A stretch of DNA of 44,820 bases. Source: Trueperaceae bacterium (GTDB taxonomy: Bacteria; Deinococcota; Deinococci; Deinococcales; Trueperaceae). The translations under genes were made by a program, and so were the position numbers. This document shows, in pieces, positions 1 to 7,112 of the stretch. The notes under the pieces are model-generated. The model ran no database searches, was not told where the DNA came from, and worked only from the letters and a program-made list of their open reading frames with translations. The stretch spans positions 1 to 44,820 of the forward strand of contig DASVCN010000030.1 of the NCBI GenBank assembly GCA_036381595.1. Reading direction: 5' to 3'. Numbering within the stretch: position 1 is the first letter of the stretch; each line of letters starts with the position of its first letter.

Positions 1-531
1 GTAGCCGAGGTAAGCGCTGCACCACGGTTCGTTCAGCGTGGCCCAGGCCTGGACCCGGTCGCCAAGCCGGGCGGTGACGAGGTCGGCGTAGTTGGCGAAG
101 GCTAGCGCGGTTTCGCGCTCGACCCAGCCGCCCTCATCCTCAAGCGCCTGCGGCAGATCCCAATGGTAGAGGGTCACGAACGGTACGATCCCCCGCTCGA
201 GCAGCCCGTCGACGAGCCGGTCGTAGAAGTCGAGGCCGCGCGACTCGACCCGGCCGCGTCCCTCGGGCAGTATCCGCGGCCAGGAGATCGAGAAGCGGTA
301 GGCGCCAACGCCCAAGCTGGCGATCAGGTCGAGGTCGTCTCGCCAGAGGTGGTAGTGGTCGCAGGCGGTGTCGCCGCTGGCGCCGCCGGCGACCTTGCCC
401 GGGGTCCGGCAGAACGTGTCCCAGATGCTTGGCCCGCGGCCATCCTCTCGGGCCGCCCCCTCGATCTGGTAGGCGGAGGTGGCTACGCCCCAGATGAATC
501 TCGAGGGCTTCTCGTCTCCTGATCCGGTCAT
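1..531 (-). CDS. GH1 family beta-glucosidase, N-terminal part (runs off the window)
   Basis: Glycoside hydrolase family 1 enzyme, expected to split beta-glucosides or related oligosaccharides in the cytoplasm. The 177 visible residues start [14 protein letters not shown] near the N terminus, the standard GH1 opening, and reach TLNEPW, where Glu168 is the acid/base catalyst. The C-terminal two thirds, including the nucleophile Glu, lie beyond position 1. The ATG at 531 has a TAGGAG SD and lies 8 bp after the stop of the upstream glycosidase, so it is the last visible gene of the lacI/sugar ABC operon. Typical length is about 440 residues. It lacks a signal peptide, so it would act on imported sugar. 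Substrate (glucoside, galactoside, fucoside) cannot be told. Confidence 0.93.
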   Translation of the reverse strand, partial: MTGSGDEKPSRFIWGVATSAYQIEGAAREDGRGPSIWDTFCRTPGKVAGGASGDTACDHYHLWRDDLDLIASLGVGAYRFSISWPRILPEGRGRVESRGLDFYDRLVDGLLERGIVPFVTLYHWDLPQALEDEGGWVERETALAFANYADLVTARLGDRVQAWATLNEPWCSAYLGY

Positions 532-539
532 GCTCGCTC

Positions 540-1826
540 CTACTCCGACTGCCTCGCCCGCACGAGGATTACCGCCCTGGCCGGGACGAGTAGCGGGTCG
601 CTCACCGATGCACGCGTGGTCATCGGCTTCAGTAGTTCGTCGAATATCGACTCGCTTAGTGTGGTGACCTCCAGATCGGCCGTCGTCTTGGCCTCGAAAT
701 GGAGTTGCGCCTTGAACTCCCTGTCGTCGTGGTTGATCAGCAGCAACCTGACTTCGCCGCGGCTGGAAACCGCGTATGCCCGTAGCGGAAGTTCCGCGTC
801 CGCCGGAAGGACGGAGCCGGTGAAATCGCCGAGCATCCGGTAGAGGTGGTAGGTGGGGCGTAGCCAGCCGCCGGTGCCGATGAGGCCGTGCCCGCCCATC
901 CCTTGCAGAGTGAAGTAGCTGCTGAAGTCGAGCCGCTCGCGGGTCATCTGCCCCAGGACATCCGCCAGCCATAGGGTCGCCGTCATGTCCTCGAGGTGGC
1001 GGTAGGAGCTCGAGCGCCACGAAAGCCCGAATTCGGTCACTCCGTACCTCAGCTCCCGACCGAAGCCGAGCGGGTTGGCTTCGGGGTCAGCCGCCCAGTT
1101 GCGGTAGCGTCTGTACTCGTCGGAGAACTGCCCCGAGGTGGCCAGAGCGGCCGCATCGGTCCAGGTACCGTCGGTGGGATAGATATGCCAGGTGAGTATG
1201 TCGATGACGTCTCCGCACCGACGCACGACCTCACGCAAGTACGCTTCGCCCCCGGGCCTGGCGCCCGACGCGGCAGGACCGGCTAGAAGGTAGCTGGGGT
1301 CGACCTCGAGGAGAGCGGTTCGGAAGCGGCGGAACTCTTCGCAATACCGTGCCGGAGTCCAGCTCGGGTCGCCCCTGTTGCTCCCGTAGAGATCCGGCTC
1401 GTTGCCGATCTCCCAGGCGAGCACGGGGATCTCCCGCTCCTTCGTCAGCCGCGCCAGCCCGGCAGCTTGTTGAGGCGTGCCCTCGAATAGGTTGGCGACC
1501 ATCATCACGGGCGGCCTATCCAGGAGTCCCAGGTTGAGCTCGAGCGCCGCCAGGTCGGGTTCGCCGAGGACGATCTCGTCGGCCTGATTGCCGGGCGGGA
1601 AGCGCAGCCAATCGACCCGGATGGCCTCGTACTCGGCTTCAGAGCCGACGATCAACATCGAGTTCCCGTAATTGAAGCCGCTGGTCGCGAACGCCGGGAC
1701 CTCGCCCATGGGCTTCGAACCGACCCGTACCTGCAATGCTTCCTGGGCCTGAGCCAGGCCTGGCGCCAACGTGAGGACGCCCAGTGCGAGGAGCTGCGGC
1801 CAGCGCCGATCGCCCTCCCGCCTCAC
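540..1826 (-). CDS. Secreted clan GH-A-like glycosidase, family not assigned
   Basis: Probable secreted glycoside hydrolase of 428 residues. The GTG at 1826 is chosen because its GTGA overlaps the TGA stop of the permease gene and because the protein then opens with a positively charged, hydrophobic signal peptide ending near LAQAQ. The core looks like a TIM-barrel retaining glycosidase: [11 protein letters not shown] places a candidate acid/base at Glu143, and VTEFGLSW places a candidate nucleophile at Glu265. The N-terminal WLRFPPGN segment and the C-terminal beta-rich tail recall GH39/GH79-type enzymes, but I cannot assign a family. Context (sugar ABC importer, LacI, GH1) suggests it trims an oligosaccharide or glycoside outside the membrane before uptake. 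A longer open frame continues upstream inside the permease gene and is not real coding sequence. Confidence 0.8.
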   Translation of the reverse strand: MRREGDRRWPQLLALGVLTLAPGLAQAQEALQVRVGSKPMGEVPAFATSGFNYGNSMLIVGSEAEYEAIRVDWLRFPPGNQADEIVLGEPDLAALELNLGLLDRPPVMMVANLFEGTPQQAAGLARLTKEREIPVLAWEIGNEPDLYGSNRGDPSWTPARYCEEFRRFRTALLEVDPSYLLAGPAASGARPGGEAYLREVVRRCGDVIDILTWHIYPTDGTWTDAAALATSGQFSDEYRRYRNWAADPEANPLGFGRELRYGVTEFGLSWRSSSYRHLEDMTATLWLADVLGQMTRERLDFSSYFTLQGMGGHGLIGTGGWLRPTYHLYRMLGDFTGSVLPADAELPLRAYAVSSRGEVRLLLINHDDREFKAQLHFEAKTTADLEVTTLSESIFDELLKPMTTRASVSDPLLVPARAVILVRARQSE

Positions 1827-2701
1827 CCCTTCACCGAACCCGCGACGAGGCCCTCGATGACCTGCCGGGAGGCGAAGGCGAACAGCACGAGCAGGGGGAG
1901 CACCGCCAGCGCCGTACCGAGGATGACCGCGCCCCAGTCCGTGTTGACGAGGCCCTGCAACGAGCGGAGCGCGAGCGGGACGGTGAAGGCGTCTCTGCCC
2001 CTCAGGATCACGAGTGGACCCAGGAAGTTGTTCCACTGGCTGATGAAGGTGAGCAGCGCGAGTGTGGCCAGGCCCGGCCTCACGAGCGGAAGCACCACGC
2101 TCCAGTAGATGCGGAACTCGCTGGCGCCGTCGATCCGCGAGGCGTCGAGCAGGTCCTTCGGGATGGTGCTGGCGATGTACTGGCGCATGAGGAAGATTCC
2201 GAAGGCGTTGGCCATGCCGGGGAACCAGATGGCTCGGGGCGTGTTGAGCCAGTCGAGGAAGTCGATGATCAGGTAGTAGGGGATGATGTTGAGGAGTTGC
2301 GGGATCATCAGCGAGACGAGCACGAAGGTGAAGAGCCCGTTCTTCCACCTGAACTCGTACATGGCGAAGCCGAACCCGCCGAGAGAGCAGAAGAAGACCG
2401 TGGTGACCGTGGCCATCACGGCGATGTAGACACTGTTCCAGATGTTGCGCCAGAACGGGAGGGTGTCGAGCAGCGCCCGATAGTTACGGGCGAGGTCGTC
2501 GCCGATCCACAGCGGCGGCGGGGCGCTGAAGATGGTGTCTCGCGAGTGAGTGGCGAGGATCATCATCCAGTAGAAGGGGAAGAAGGTGAGCAGGGCGAGC
2601 AGCAGCAGGCCCGCGAGCAGGAGCCCCTTGCGGATCCCGGCTCCGGTCGGGTTCCCGTCGGTCGGGTTGGTCTCCCTCGTGTTCATCAGTTGGCTCGCCA
2701 T
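1823..2701 (-). CDS. Sugar ABC transporter permease (MalG type)
   Basis: Inner-membrane permease of a carbohydrate (CUT1) ABC importer, 292 residues, the usual size for MalG homologues. Six hydrophobic segments are visible, and the cytoplasmic EAA loop that docks the ATPase is seen as DGASEFRIYWSVVLPLVRPG near residues 185-205. The ATG at 2701 follows the stop of the first permease gene by 1 bp and has GGGAGGG upstream; an internal ATG at 2686 lacks a comparable SD. It ends with a GTGA overlap into the glycosidase gene, so translation is probably coupled. No ATPase gene is present here; as in many CUT1 systems an MsmK/UgpC-like ATPase encoded elsewhere would be shared. Confidence 0.95.
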   Translation of the reverse strand: MASQLMNTRETNPTDGNPTGAGIRKGLLLAGLLLLALLTFFPFYWMMILATHSRDTIFSAPPPLWIGDDLARNYRALLDTLPFWRNIWNSVYIAVMATVTTVFFCSLGGFGFAMYEFRWKNGLFTFVLVSLMIPQLLNIIPYYLIIDFLDWLNTPRAIWFPGMANAFGIFLMRQYIASTIPKDLLDASRIDGASEFRIYWSVVLPLVRPGLATLALLTFISQWNNFLGPLVILRGRDAFTVPLALRSLQGLVNTDWGAVILGTALAVLPLLVLFAFASRQVIEGLVAGSVKG

Positions 2702-2702
2702 C

Positions 2703-3719
2703 TCAGCCCTCCCGCCTCTCCAGACTGCGCCGGCCCAGGAACCGGAAGTGGAGGAATGTCGCCACCCCGATGACCAGGAAGAGGACCCACGACATGGCGG
2801 CGGCGGTGCCCATGTCCACCCACTCGAAGCCGGTGCGGTAGAGGTACATGGCGACCGTCAGCCCTGCCTCGTCCGGTCCGCCGGTTCGGTTGCCGGCGAG
2901 GTTGGTGAGCACGAACGGCTCGTCGAACATCTGCAGGTTGCCGATGATCGTCAGGGTCACCGCGAAGAAGATCATCGGGCGGAGCAGCGGCAGGGTGATG
3001 AACCAGTAGCGCTGGAGTAGGTTGGCGCCGTCGACGGCGGCGGCCTGATAGTACTCCCGGGGGATCGTCGATAGTCCGGCGGTGTAGAGGACGACGTTGA
3101 AGCCGAAGTATTTCCAGATGACCAGTATCGAGATCGAGGGTTTGATGTACTCGGCTCGACCGAGCCAGTCGATCGGCAGCGACTCGCGCATGCCGGAGAA
3201 GATCCAGGCGGTGAGGGGCCAGTCTGCCAGCACCCCGACGGCCTGGTTGAGGATGCCGAACTGGGTTCCGAGGATGGTCTGGAATACGATCGCCACCGCC
3301 ACCGTCGAGGTGATGAAGGGCAGGAAGTAGGCGGCGGTGAGCAGGTGCCTGAGCCTGCCCACGCCCATGACCAGGGCGAACGCCAGCGGGATGGCGATCA
3401 GGTGCTGTGGCAGGCCGGAGACGACCGCGAGCCAGAGGGTGTTCCACATCGACTTCCAGAACCACGGGTCGCCGAACAACCAGGTGTAGTTCTCGAAGCC
3501 GACGAACTCCATCGCACCGAGTCCCTGGATCGGGTTCCACTGTTGGAACGACAGGTAGATCGAGAAGAGCGTGGGAAATACGCCGAAGATGGCGAAGAGG
3601 ATGAAGAACGGACTGATGAAGATATAGGGCGCGTAGCGGCGCTGCATCCGGTGCCAGCGCATGCCCAGGTCGGAGCGGCTCAGGCCGGGTCCGACTCGCT
3701 CACGGGTGCGTGTGGCCAT
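2703..3719 (-). CDS. Sugar ABC transporter permease (MalF/UgpA type)
   Basis: Partner permease of the same CUT1 importer, 338 residues. It has a cytoplasmic N-terminal stretch of about 25 residues, a first membrane helix (IFISPFFILFAIFGVF), and further helices through LFLVIGVATFLHF at the C terminus. The EAA loop reads EYYQAAAVDGANLLQRYWFI with the usual DGA core. The ATG at 3719 has GGAGG 5 bp upstream. It lies 54 bp after the binding-protein gene, and a strong hairpin fills that gap. Its stop is 1 bp from the start of the MalG-type gene. Together the two permeases form the heterodimeric channel served by the binding protein at 3774-5018. Confidence 0.95.
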   Translation of the reverse strand: MATRTRERVGPGLSRSDLGMRWHRMQRRYAPYIFISPFFILFAIFGVFPTLFSIYLSFQQWNPIQGLGAMEFVGFENYTWLFGDPWFWKSMWNTLWLAVVSGLPQHLIAIPLAFALVMGVGRLRHLLTAAYFLPFITSTVAVAIVFQTILGTQFGILNQAVGVLADWPLTAWIFSGMRESLPIDWLGRAEYIKPSISILVIWKYFGFNVVLYTAGLSTIPREYYQAAAVDGANLLQRYWFITLPLLRPMIFFAVTLTIIGNLQMFDEPFVLTNLAGNRTGGPDEAGLTVAMYLYRTGFEWVDMGTAAAMSWVLFLVIGVATFLHFRFLGRRSLERREG

Positions 3720-3731
3720 GGCAACCTCCGA

Positions 3732-3770
3732 AGGGCGTGCCGTGGGAGGGGTTACCTCCCACGGCGCCCT
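3732..3770 (-). promoter_or_regulatory. Strong hairpin between binding-protein and permease genes
   Basis: Perfect inverted repeat GCCGTGGGAGG (3739-3749) and CCTCCCACGGC (3755-3765) with a 5-nt loop, 11 bp of stem. Alternative outer pairing AGGGCG (3732-3737) with CGCCCT (3765-3770) lengthens the structure. No T-tract follows on the minus strand, so it is not a classical terminator. Placed 4 bp after the binding-protein stop, it is best read as an mRNA-stabilising or attenuating element that lets the upstream binding protein be made in excess over the permeases, as REP hairpins do after malE in enteric bacteria. Structure is seen; function is inferred. Confidence 0.7.
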
Positions 3771-3773
3771 GGT

Positions 3774-5018
3774 TCAGCGGACCCTTCTGGCTATGAGCCG
3801 CTGCGCTTCTGCGAGGGCCTCGTCGATCGAGCTCTCGCCGTTGAGCACGCTCGTGAGGGCAGAGTCGACGATCTCGGTGGCGATCATGTCGCTCGGGTGG
3901 GTGGCCACGCCTTCGATGTTCCGGGCGATCTCGGCGAAGAGTTCTCTGGCCGGCTGGCCGTCGAGGAACGCCAGCGGCTCCTGGAACATCGGATCGTCGT
4001 AGGTGCTGGTGACGGCCGGGAAGGCACCTATCCGTTCGAACGCCGCCAGTTGCACCTCGGGGTTGGTCGTCAGGTACTGGATCAGCTCCCAGGCGAGCTC
4101 TTTGTTCTCCGACTGATCAGGGATCCCGTAGAAGGAGCCGCCCCAGAAGCCGTAGATGCCGTTGGGGAGGTGCGAGGCGCCCCAGAGGCCCGCCGTTTCG
4201 GGGGCCATCCAGTTCTGCAGGTGGCCGAGGAGCCAGGCGCCGGACATCTGAGTGGCGACCGTGCCCTGCTGGAATGCCTCGTACCACTCGTTGGTCCAGG
4301 CGCCGATCTGGGCGTCGAGGCCGGCGTCGCGGATCCTCTTGGCTACCTCGAAGGCACGGTGGAAGCGGTCGCTGTCGACGAGCACCTCACCGTCGGCGTC
4401 GAAGAAGACACCTTCTCCTTCACCGAGGCCCGAGCGCATGATGGCGCGGGCGACGTCCCCCGCGTCGGCGATCAGGAAGACGTCGTTCTGCCCGTCGCCA
4501 TCGGTGTCGCGGGTGACCTGCTCACCGAACTCGATGTACGAGTCCCAGCTCTCGATCACATCGTCGACGTCTGCTCCGACCTCCTCGAACCGGTCACGGC
4601 GGTAGTACATGACGCCCGGACCCAGGTCGGTGGGCATGGCGACGATCCGGCCGTCGGTCGTGCTTCCCTGCAGCCAGGCGTAGGGGGCGAAGAGGTCCTG
4701 GTAGCGTCCGGCGTTGAACGGCTCCTGGGAGAGGTCGGTGAGTCCCCCCTCGGCCACGAACCGAGCGATGAAGCCTACGTCTATCGCCACCACGTCGGCG
4801 GCCCCCGAGCCGGTGGCGAGCTGCGTGACGAGGGCGTTGTGGTGGTCGCCGTGCTGCAGCACGCGGATCTCGACGTCGACTCCGTGCTGCTGCTCGAACT
4901 CGCCGATCACGTTCTCCAGATGGGAGTCGAGATCGGGATAGAGGGCTATCGAGAGATCTTGGGCCTGAACCAGTGCCAGGCTACTCAGTAGCGCCAGGAT
5001 TGCGATCGTTTTCTTCAT
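3774..5018 (-). CDS. Extracellular sugar-binding protein (solute-binding family 1)
   Basis: Periplasmic or surface-held receptor of the CUT1 importer, 414 residues. The N terminus MKKTIAILALLSSLALVQAQ is a standard signal peptide with likely cleavage after VQA; there is no lipobox Cys. The body shows family-1 features: YPDLDSHLENVIGEFEQQHG near the start, TQLATGSGAADVVAIDVGF, a tyrosine/tryptophan-rich YGFWGGSFYGIP segment likely lining the sugar site, and NKELAWELIQYLTTNPEVQ. The ATG at 5018 has GAGG 6 bp upstream. It follows the lacI gene by 52 bp, which contain a small hairpin. Ligand unknown; the two glycosidase genes downstream point to a glycoside or oligosaccharide. Confidence 0.94.
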   Translation of the reverse strand: MKKTIAILALLSSLALVQAQDLSIALYPDLDSHLENVIGEFEQQHGVDVEIRVLQHGDHHNALVTQLATGSGAADVVAIDVGFIARFVAEGGLTDLSQEPFNAGRYQDLFAPYAWLQGSTTDGRIVAMPTDLGPGVMYYRRDRFEEVGADVDDVIESWDSYIEFGEQVTRDTDGDGQNDVFLIADAGDVARAIMRSGLGEGEGVFFDADGEVLVDSDRFHRAFEVAKRIRDAGLDAQIGAWTNEWYEAFQQGTVATQMSGAWLLGHLQNWMAPETAGLWGASHLPNGIYGFWGGSFYGIPDQSENKELAWELIQYLTTNPEVQLAAFERIGAFPAVTSTYDDPMFQEPLAFLDGQPARELFAEIARNIEGVATHPSDMIATEIVDSALTSVLNGESSIDEALAEAQRLIARRVR

Positions 5019-5033
5019 GCATCACCTCTCTGC

Positions 5034-5050
5034 CACCCCGTTCCGGGGTG
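5034..5050 (-). promoter_or_regulatory. Small hairpin upstream of the binding-protein gene
   Basis: Inverted repeat CACCCCG-TTC-CGGGGTG, 7 bp stem and 3-nt loop, lying between the lacI stop and the start of the binding-protein gene. It ends about 16 nt before the ATG and leaves the SD free. No T-tract. It could be a 5' mRNA end stabiliser or a weak attenuator separating regulator from transporter expression; only the structure is seen. Confidence 0.4.
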
Positions 5051-5070
5051 CGGTCTTCGGTCCACGCTCG

Positions 5071-6084
5071 TCACGCCGAGGCTGGCTCTGCGATCCGGCT
5101 GACGGACTCCCGCTCCACGAGCTGCGGTTCGAACTTGCGGTTCACCTCCGTTTCGTTTCCTGCAAGAACGTCGAGGGCGATTCGTGCGGCGGCCCTGCCC
5201 ATCTCTGCGAGGGGCTGGCGGATGGTGGTGAGTCCTGGGGAGAGGTAACGGGCGAGGATCACGTCGTCGTACCCCATCACCGATACGTCATCCGGTACTG
5301 CTTTGCCGGCTTCGCGGAGGGCCTGCAGGGCGCCTGCCGCCATCTGGTCGTTGGCCGAGAAGAGGGCGCTGAAAGGGGTTTCACGCGCGAGCAGCCGATC
5401 GACCGCCTGGTAGCCGCCCTCCTCGAGGAAGTCGGCTTCGACGACCAGCCGCTCGTCGTACTCGATGCCGGACTTCTCGAGTGCCCGCCGGTAGCCTTGC
5501 AGCCTGTCCCGAGAGTCAGGGAAGGAGAGCGGGCCAGCGATGTGAGCGATCCTTTGGTGGCCGTTGTCGATCAGGTGGCTCGTCGCCCGTTCGCCGCCGG
5601 TTTCATTGTCCAGGAAGACGCATCTCTCGCTCACGTCGGCGAGGTGCCGGCCTATGAGCACCACAGGAACGGCGCCGTGCATCAGGTCGAGGAGCTCGAG
5701 GTCCGGCGTCGCTTCGAGGTGGACGATGAGCGCGTCGGGTCGGCGCTCGAGCAGGAACTCGACCGACCTTCGCTCCTTGAGCCTGTCGGCGTGCCCGCTC
5801 GAAACGAGCATGTGCATGCCGGCTGCCTCCACCTCGGCCTCGATCCCCTTGAGCATCGCGCCGTAGTAGGGGCTGCCGAGGTCGTTGACGCTTACCCCGA
5901 TGCCGCCCGAACGGTTCGTCGCGAGGCTCCGCGCGAAGGCGTTGGGCCTGTAACTCAGCTCCTTGACTGCGTCCAGCACGCGCTTCTTCGTCTCTTCTGC
6001 CACCGGCGCGGTGCCGTTGAGGACACGCGAGACGGTGGACGCCGAGACCTTGGCGCGGCGGGACACCTCTCTGATAGTCGGCAT
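5071..6084 (-). CDS. LacI family transcriptional regulator of the sugar operon
   Basis: Full-length LacI/GalR repressor of 337 residues. The N-terminal helix-turn-helix reads PTIREVSRRAKVSASTVSRVLNG, followed by the hinge helix YRPNAFARSLATN, then a periplasmic-binding-protein-like sensor domain with GHQRIAHIAGP, VMGYDDVILARYLSPGLTTIRQP and a C-terminal LVERESV. The ATG at 6084 has GAGG 5 bp upstream; a GTG at 6090 in the same frame is the alternative (339 residues). It is the first gene of the run to the sugar-binding protein, permeases and glycosidases. A near-perfect LacI-type operator lies 28 bp upstream, overlapping its own predicted transcription start, so self-repression and sugar-induced release are expected. 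Confidence 0.94.
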   Translation of the reverse strand: MPTIREVSRRAKVSASTVSRVLNGTAPVAEETKKRVLDAVKELSYRPNAFARSLATNRSGGIGVSVNDLGSPYYGAMLKGIEAEVEAAGMHMLVSSGHADRLKERRSVEFLLERRPDALIVHLEATPDLELLDLMHGAVPVVLIGRHLADVSERCVFLDNETGGERATSHLIDNGHQRIAHIAGPLSFPDSRDRLQGYRRALEKSGIEYDERLVVEADFLEEGGYQAVDRLLARETPFSALFSANDQMAAGALQALREAGKAVPDDVSVMGYDDVILARYLSPGLTTIRQPLAEMGRAAARIALDVLAGNETEVNRKFEPQLVERESVSRIAEPASA

Positions 6085-6111
6085 CTTCACCTCTACCTGG
6101 CGTCGCGGCTA

Positions 6112-6125
6112 TGAAAGCGGTTTCA
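6112..6125. promoter_or_regulatory. LacI-type operator
   Basis: TGAAAGCGGTTTCA, symmetric except for the two bases flanking the central CG, matches the general TGAAAnCGnTTTCA pattern bound by many LacI/GalR/CcpA-family proteins. It begins 3 bp after the predicted -10 box on the minus strand and so covers the transcription start of the adjacent lacI operon. Binding by the neighbouring full-length LacI protein is inferred from position. Confidence 0.8.
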
Positions 6126-6128
6126 GCA

Positions 6129-6157
6129 AAGGTAGCACCAAGAAGCTTGCTCGTCAA
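6129..6157 (-). promoter_or_regulatory. Predicted sigma-70-type promoter of the lacI-sugar operon
   Basis: On the minus strand TTGACG (6157-6152) and TACCTT (6134-6129) are separated by exactly 17 bp. The -35 matches five of six consensus bases; the -10 is weaker (TAnnnT). The operator follows at once. Placement 45-70 bp before the lacI ATG is ordinary for a primary promoter. Confidence 0.6.
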
Positions 6158-6203
6158 GCCTGGACCGTTCACGGGCCGTGCGGGATCCTCGTGCTCTCGC
6201 GAC

Positions 6204-6752
6204 TCAGTCGGTCTGGGCGATCCTCTCCAGCAGCGTGTCGAACAGCTGGCGGCCGGTGAGCCGAGCGGCATCCGATCTCGGCGGCACGACTTCGACGACC
6301 GGCGGGAGCCCGGTGCCGGCGAACTGATAGGCGCCCCGCCTCCAGCTCGATCTGAAGACGATGATCCCCGCCACCCTATGCTCGCGGAACCACTCGACGC
6401 ACTCGATCTCACGGTGCCGGCCTCCGTGGGTGAGTCGCAGGAGTAGCCGATATCCCTGCTCTCGGACGGCTTGGTCGAGACTCAGCAGTTGTTCCGCAGG
6501 GCCGCTGTCTCCGATCTCCGGCAGGCAGGCGCCTATCGACCGCGAGCGGCCCGTCACCAGTTCACGCGCCACGGCATTGGGCACGTACTCCATCTCGGTG
6601 GCGATCTCCCTGATCGCCTCGCGGGTGCGACGAGGAATCCAGGGATCGTTCAGGAGGGCCCTGGATACCGTCGATGGATCCACTTCCGCCCGGGCGGCGA
6701 CGTCCTTGATCGACACCGGTCTGACCTTCGGTCGGGGCACTGGGCGCGGCAT
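6204..6752 (-). CDS. Truncated LacI-type regulator (C-terminal half missing)
   Basis: A 182-residue protein with an intact LacI DNA-binding domain (VSIKDVAARAEVDPSTVSRALL, hinge region EYVPNAVARELVTGRSR) and only the first part of the sensor domain (SIGACLPEIGDSGP through VAGIIVFRSSW and LPPVVEVV). It stops near residue 182, where family members run to about 340. Only 119 bp separate its stop from the next lacI start, and that space holds the next operon's promoter, so the missing part has been deleted rather than shifted out of frame. The ATG at 6752 has a good GGAGG SD 5 bp upstream. It may be a decaying copy, or a DNA-binding protein that no longer senses a ligand. The extra N-terminal PRPVPRPKVRP is basic and proline-rich. 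Confidence 0.75.
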   Translation of the reverse strand: MPRPVPRPKVRPVSIKDVAARAEVDPSTVSRALLNDPWIPRRTREAIREIATEMEYVPNAVARELVTGRSRSIGACLPEIGDSGPAEQLLSLDQAVREQGYRLLLRLTHGGRHREIECVEWFREHRVAGIIVFRSSWRRGAYQFAGTGLPPVVEVVPPRSDAARLTGRQLFDTLLERIAQTD

Positions 6753-7112
6753 CTGGCCTCCTCTGTGTTGGTCGGCTGACGCTGGCGCCGCCGTTCTTCC
6801 TGGATGCGGACTCGTTCGGTTCCTGCCCAGCCTGGGCCCCCCGGAGGGGCATACCCCTCCCGCGTCGCTACGGGAACGTTTGCGCCAGTATCCACCGTGC
6901 AGTGCGCGAGGTCGCGCCAGAACAGGCAAATGCCCAGCGGGATCGGGACGGGGTCCAAGAGCACACGCCGACCGCGAAGCCTGCCTGGACCGGACGTTGA
7001 GCCCGGCGCCGGTAAGCCGGCTCTATGCAAACGTGTCCGTAGGGTGCCGCGGGGGGCATGCCCACCCGGGCCCGGAGGGCCGAACCGAGCGACAGGCGAG
7101 CGGCCCGGTGAA
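6753..7112. other. 360-bp gene-free stretch with an inverted-repeat element
   Basis: Between the truncated lacI start and the stop of the dipeptidase gene I see no convincing coding frame and no tRNA. It holds the 231-bp imperfect inverted repeat at 6840-7070. One of its arms contains GCGCAAACGTTCCCGT (minus strand, 6885-6870), which resembles the PurR-type LacI operator around a central AACGTT and might regulate the truncated lacI gene 118 bp downstream. No clear -35/-10 pair was found. Confidence 0.6.
6840..7070. repeat. 231-bp element bounded by 44-bp imperfect inverted repeats (MITE-like)
   Basis: The minus-strand sequence read from 6883 down to 6840 and the plus-strand sequence read from 7027 to 7070 align without gaps over 44 bp with 33 identities. 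Shared blocks are GCAAACGT, CCGTAG, GGGG-ATGCCC and CCGGG. Each arm also contains a local hairpin-like GGGGYATGCCC core. The arms face each other as terminal inverted repeats around 143 bp of unrelated DNA. GGGCCC occurs just outside or at both ends (6834-6839 and 7068-7073) but is itself palindromic, so a target duplication cannot be claimed. Confidence 0.5.

Noticed and set aside
1784-2773. Plus-strand open frame over the MalG-type permease
   Set aside because: Product is an extreme Glu/Asp/Arg/His-rich shadow of membrane codons read in reverse; the permease is certain.
3345-4991. Long plus-strand open frame (about 548 codons) antisense to the sugar-binding protein gene
   Set aside because: It is opposite a gene with clear family motifs and an SD. 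Long antisense frames are common in GC-rich DNA; its translation has no fold-like pattern.
6091-6203. Frameshift explaining the short second LacI protein
   Set aside because: Only about 120 bp remain before the next lacI start and their other frames do not give the missing sensor half; deletion fits better.
6834-7073. GGGCCC at both ends of the inverted-repeat element as a target-site duplication
   Set aside because: The hexamer is palindromic and common in GC-rich DNA, and it partly overlaps one arm, so it is not evidence of insertion.
6753-7112. tRNA or small RNA gene in the gene-free stretch
   Set aside because: No cloverleaf, no TTCGANNC-type T-loop in a suitable place and no promoter-terminator pair was found.
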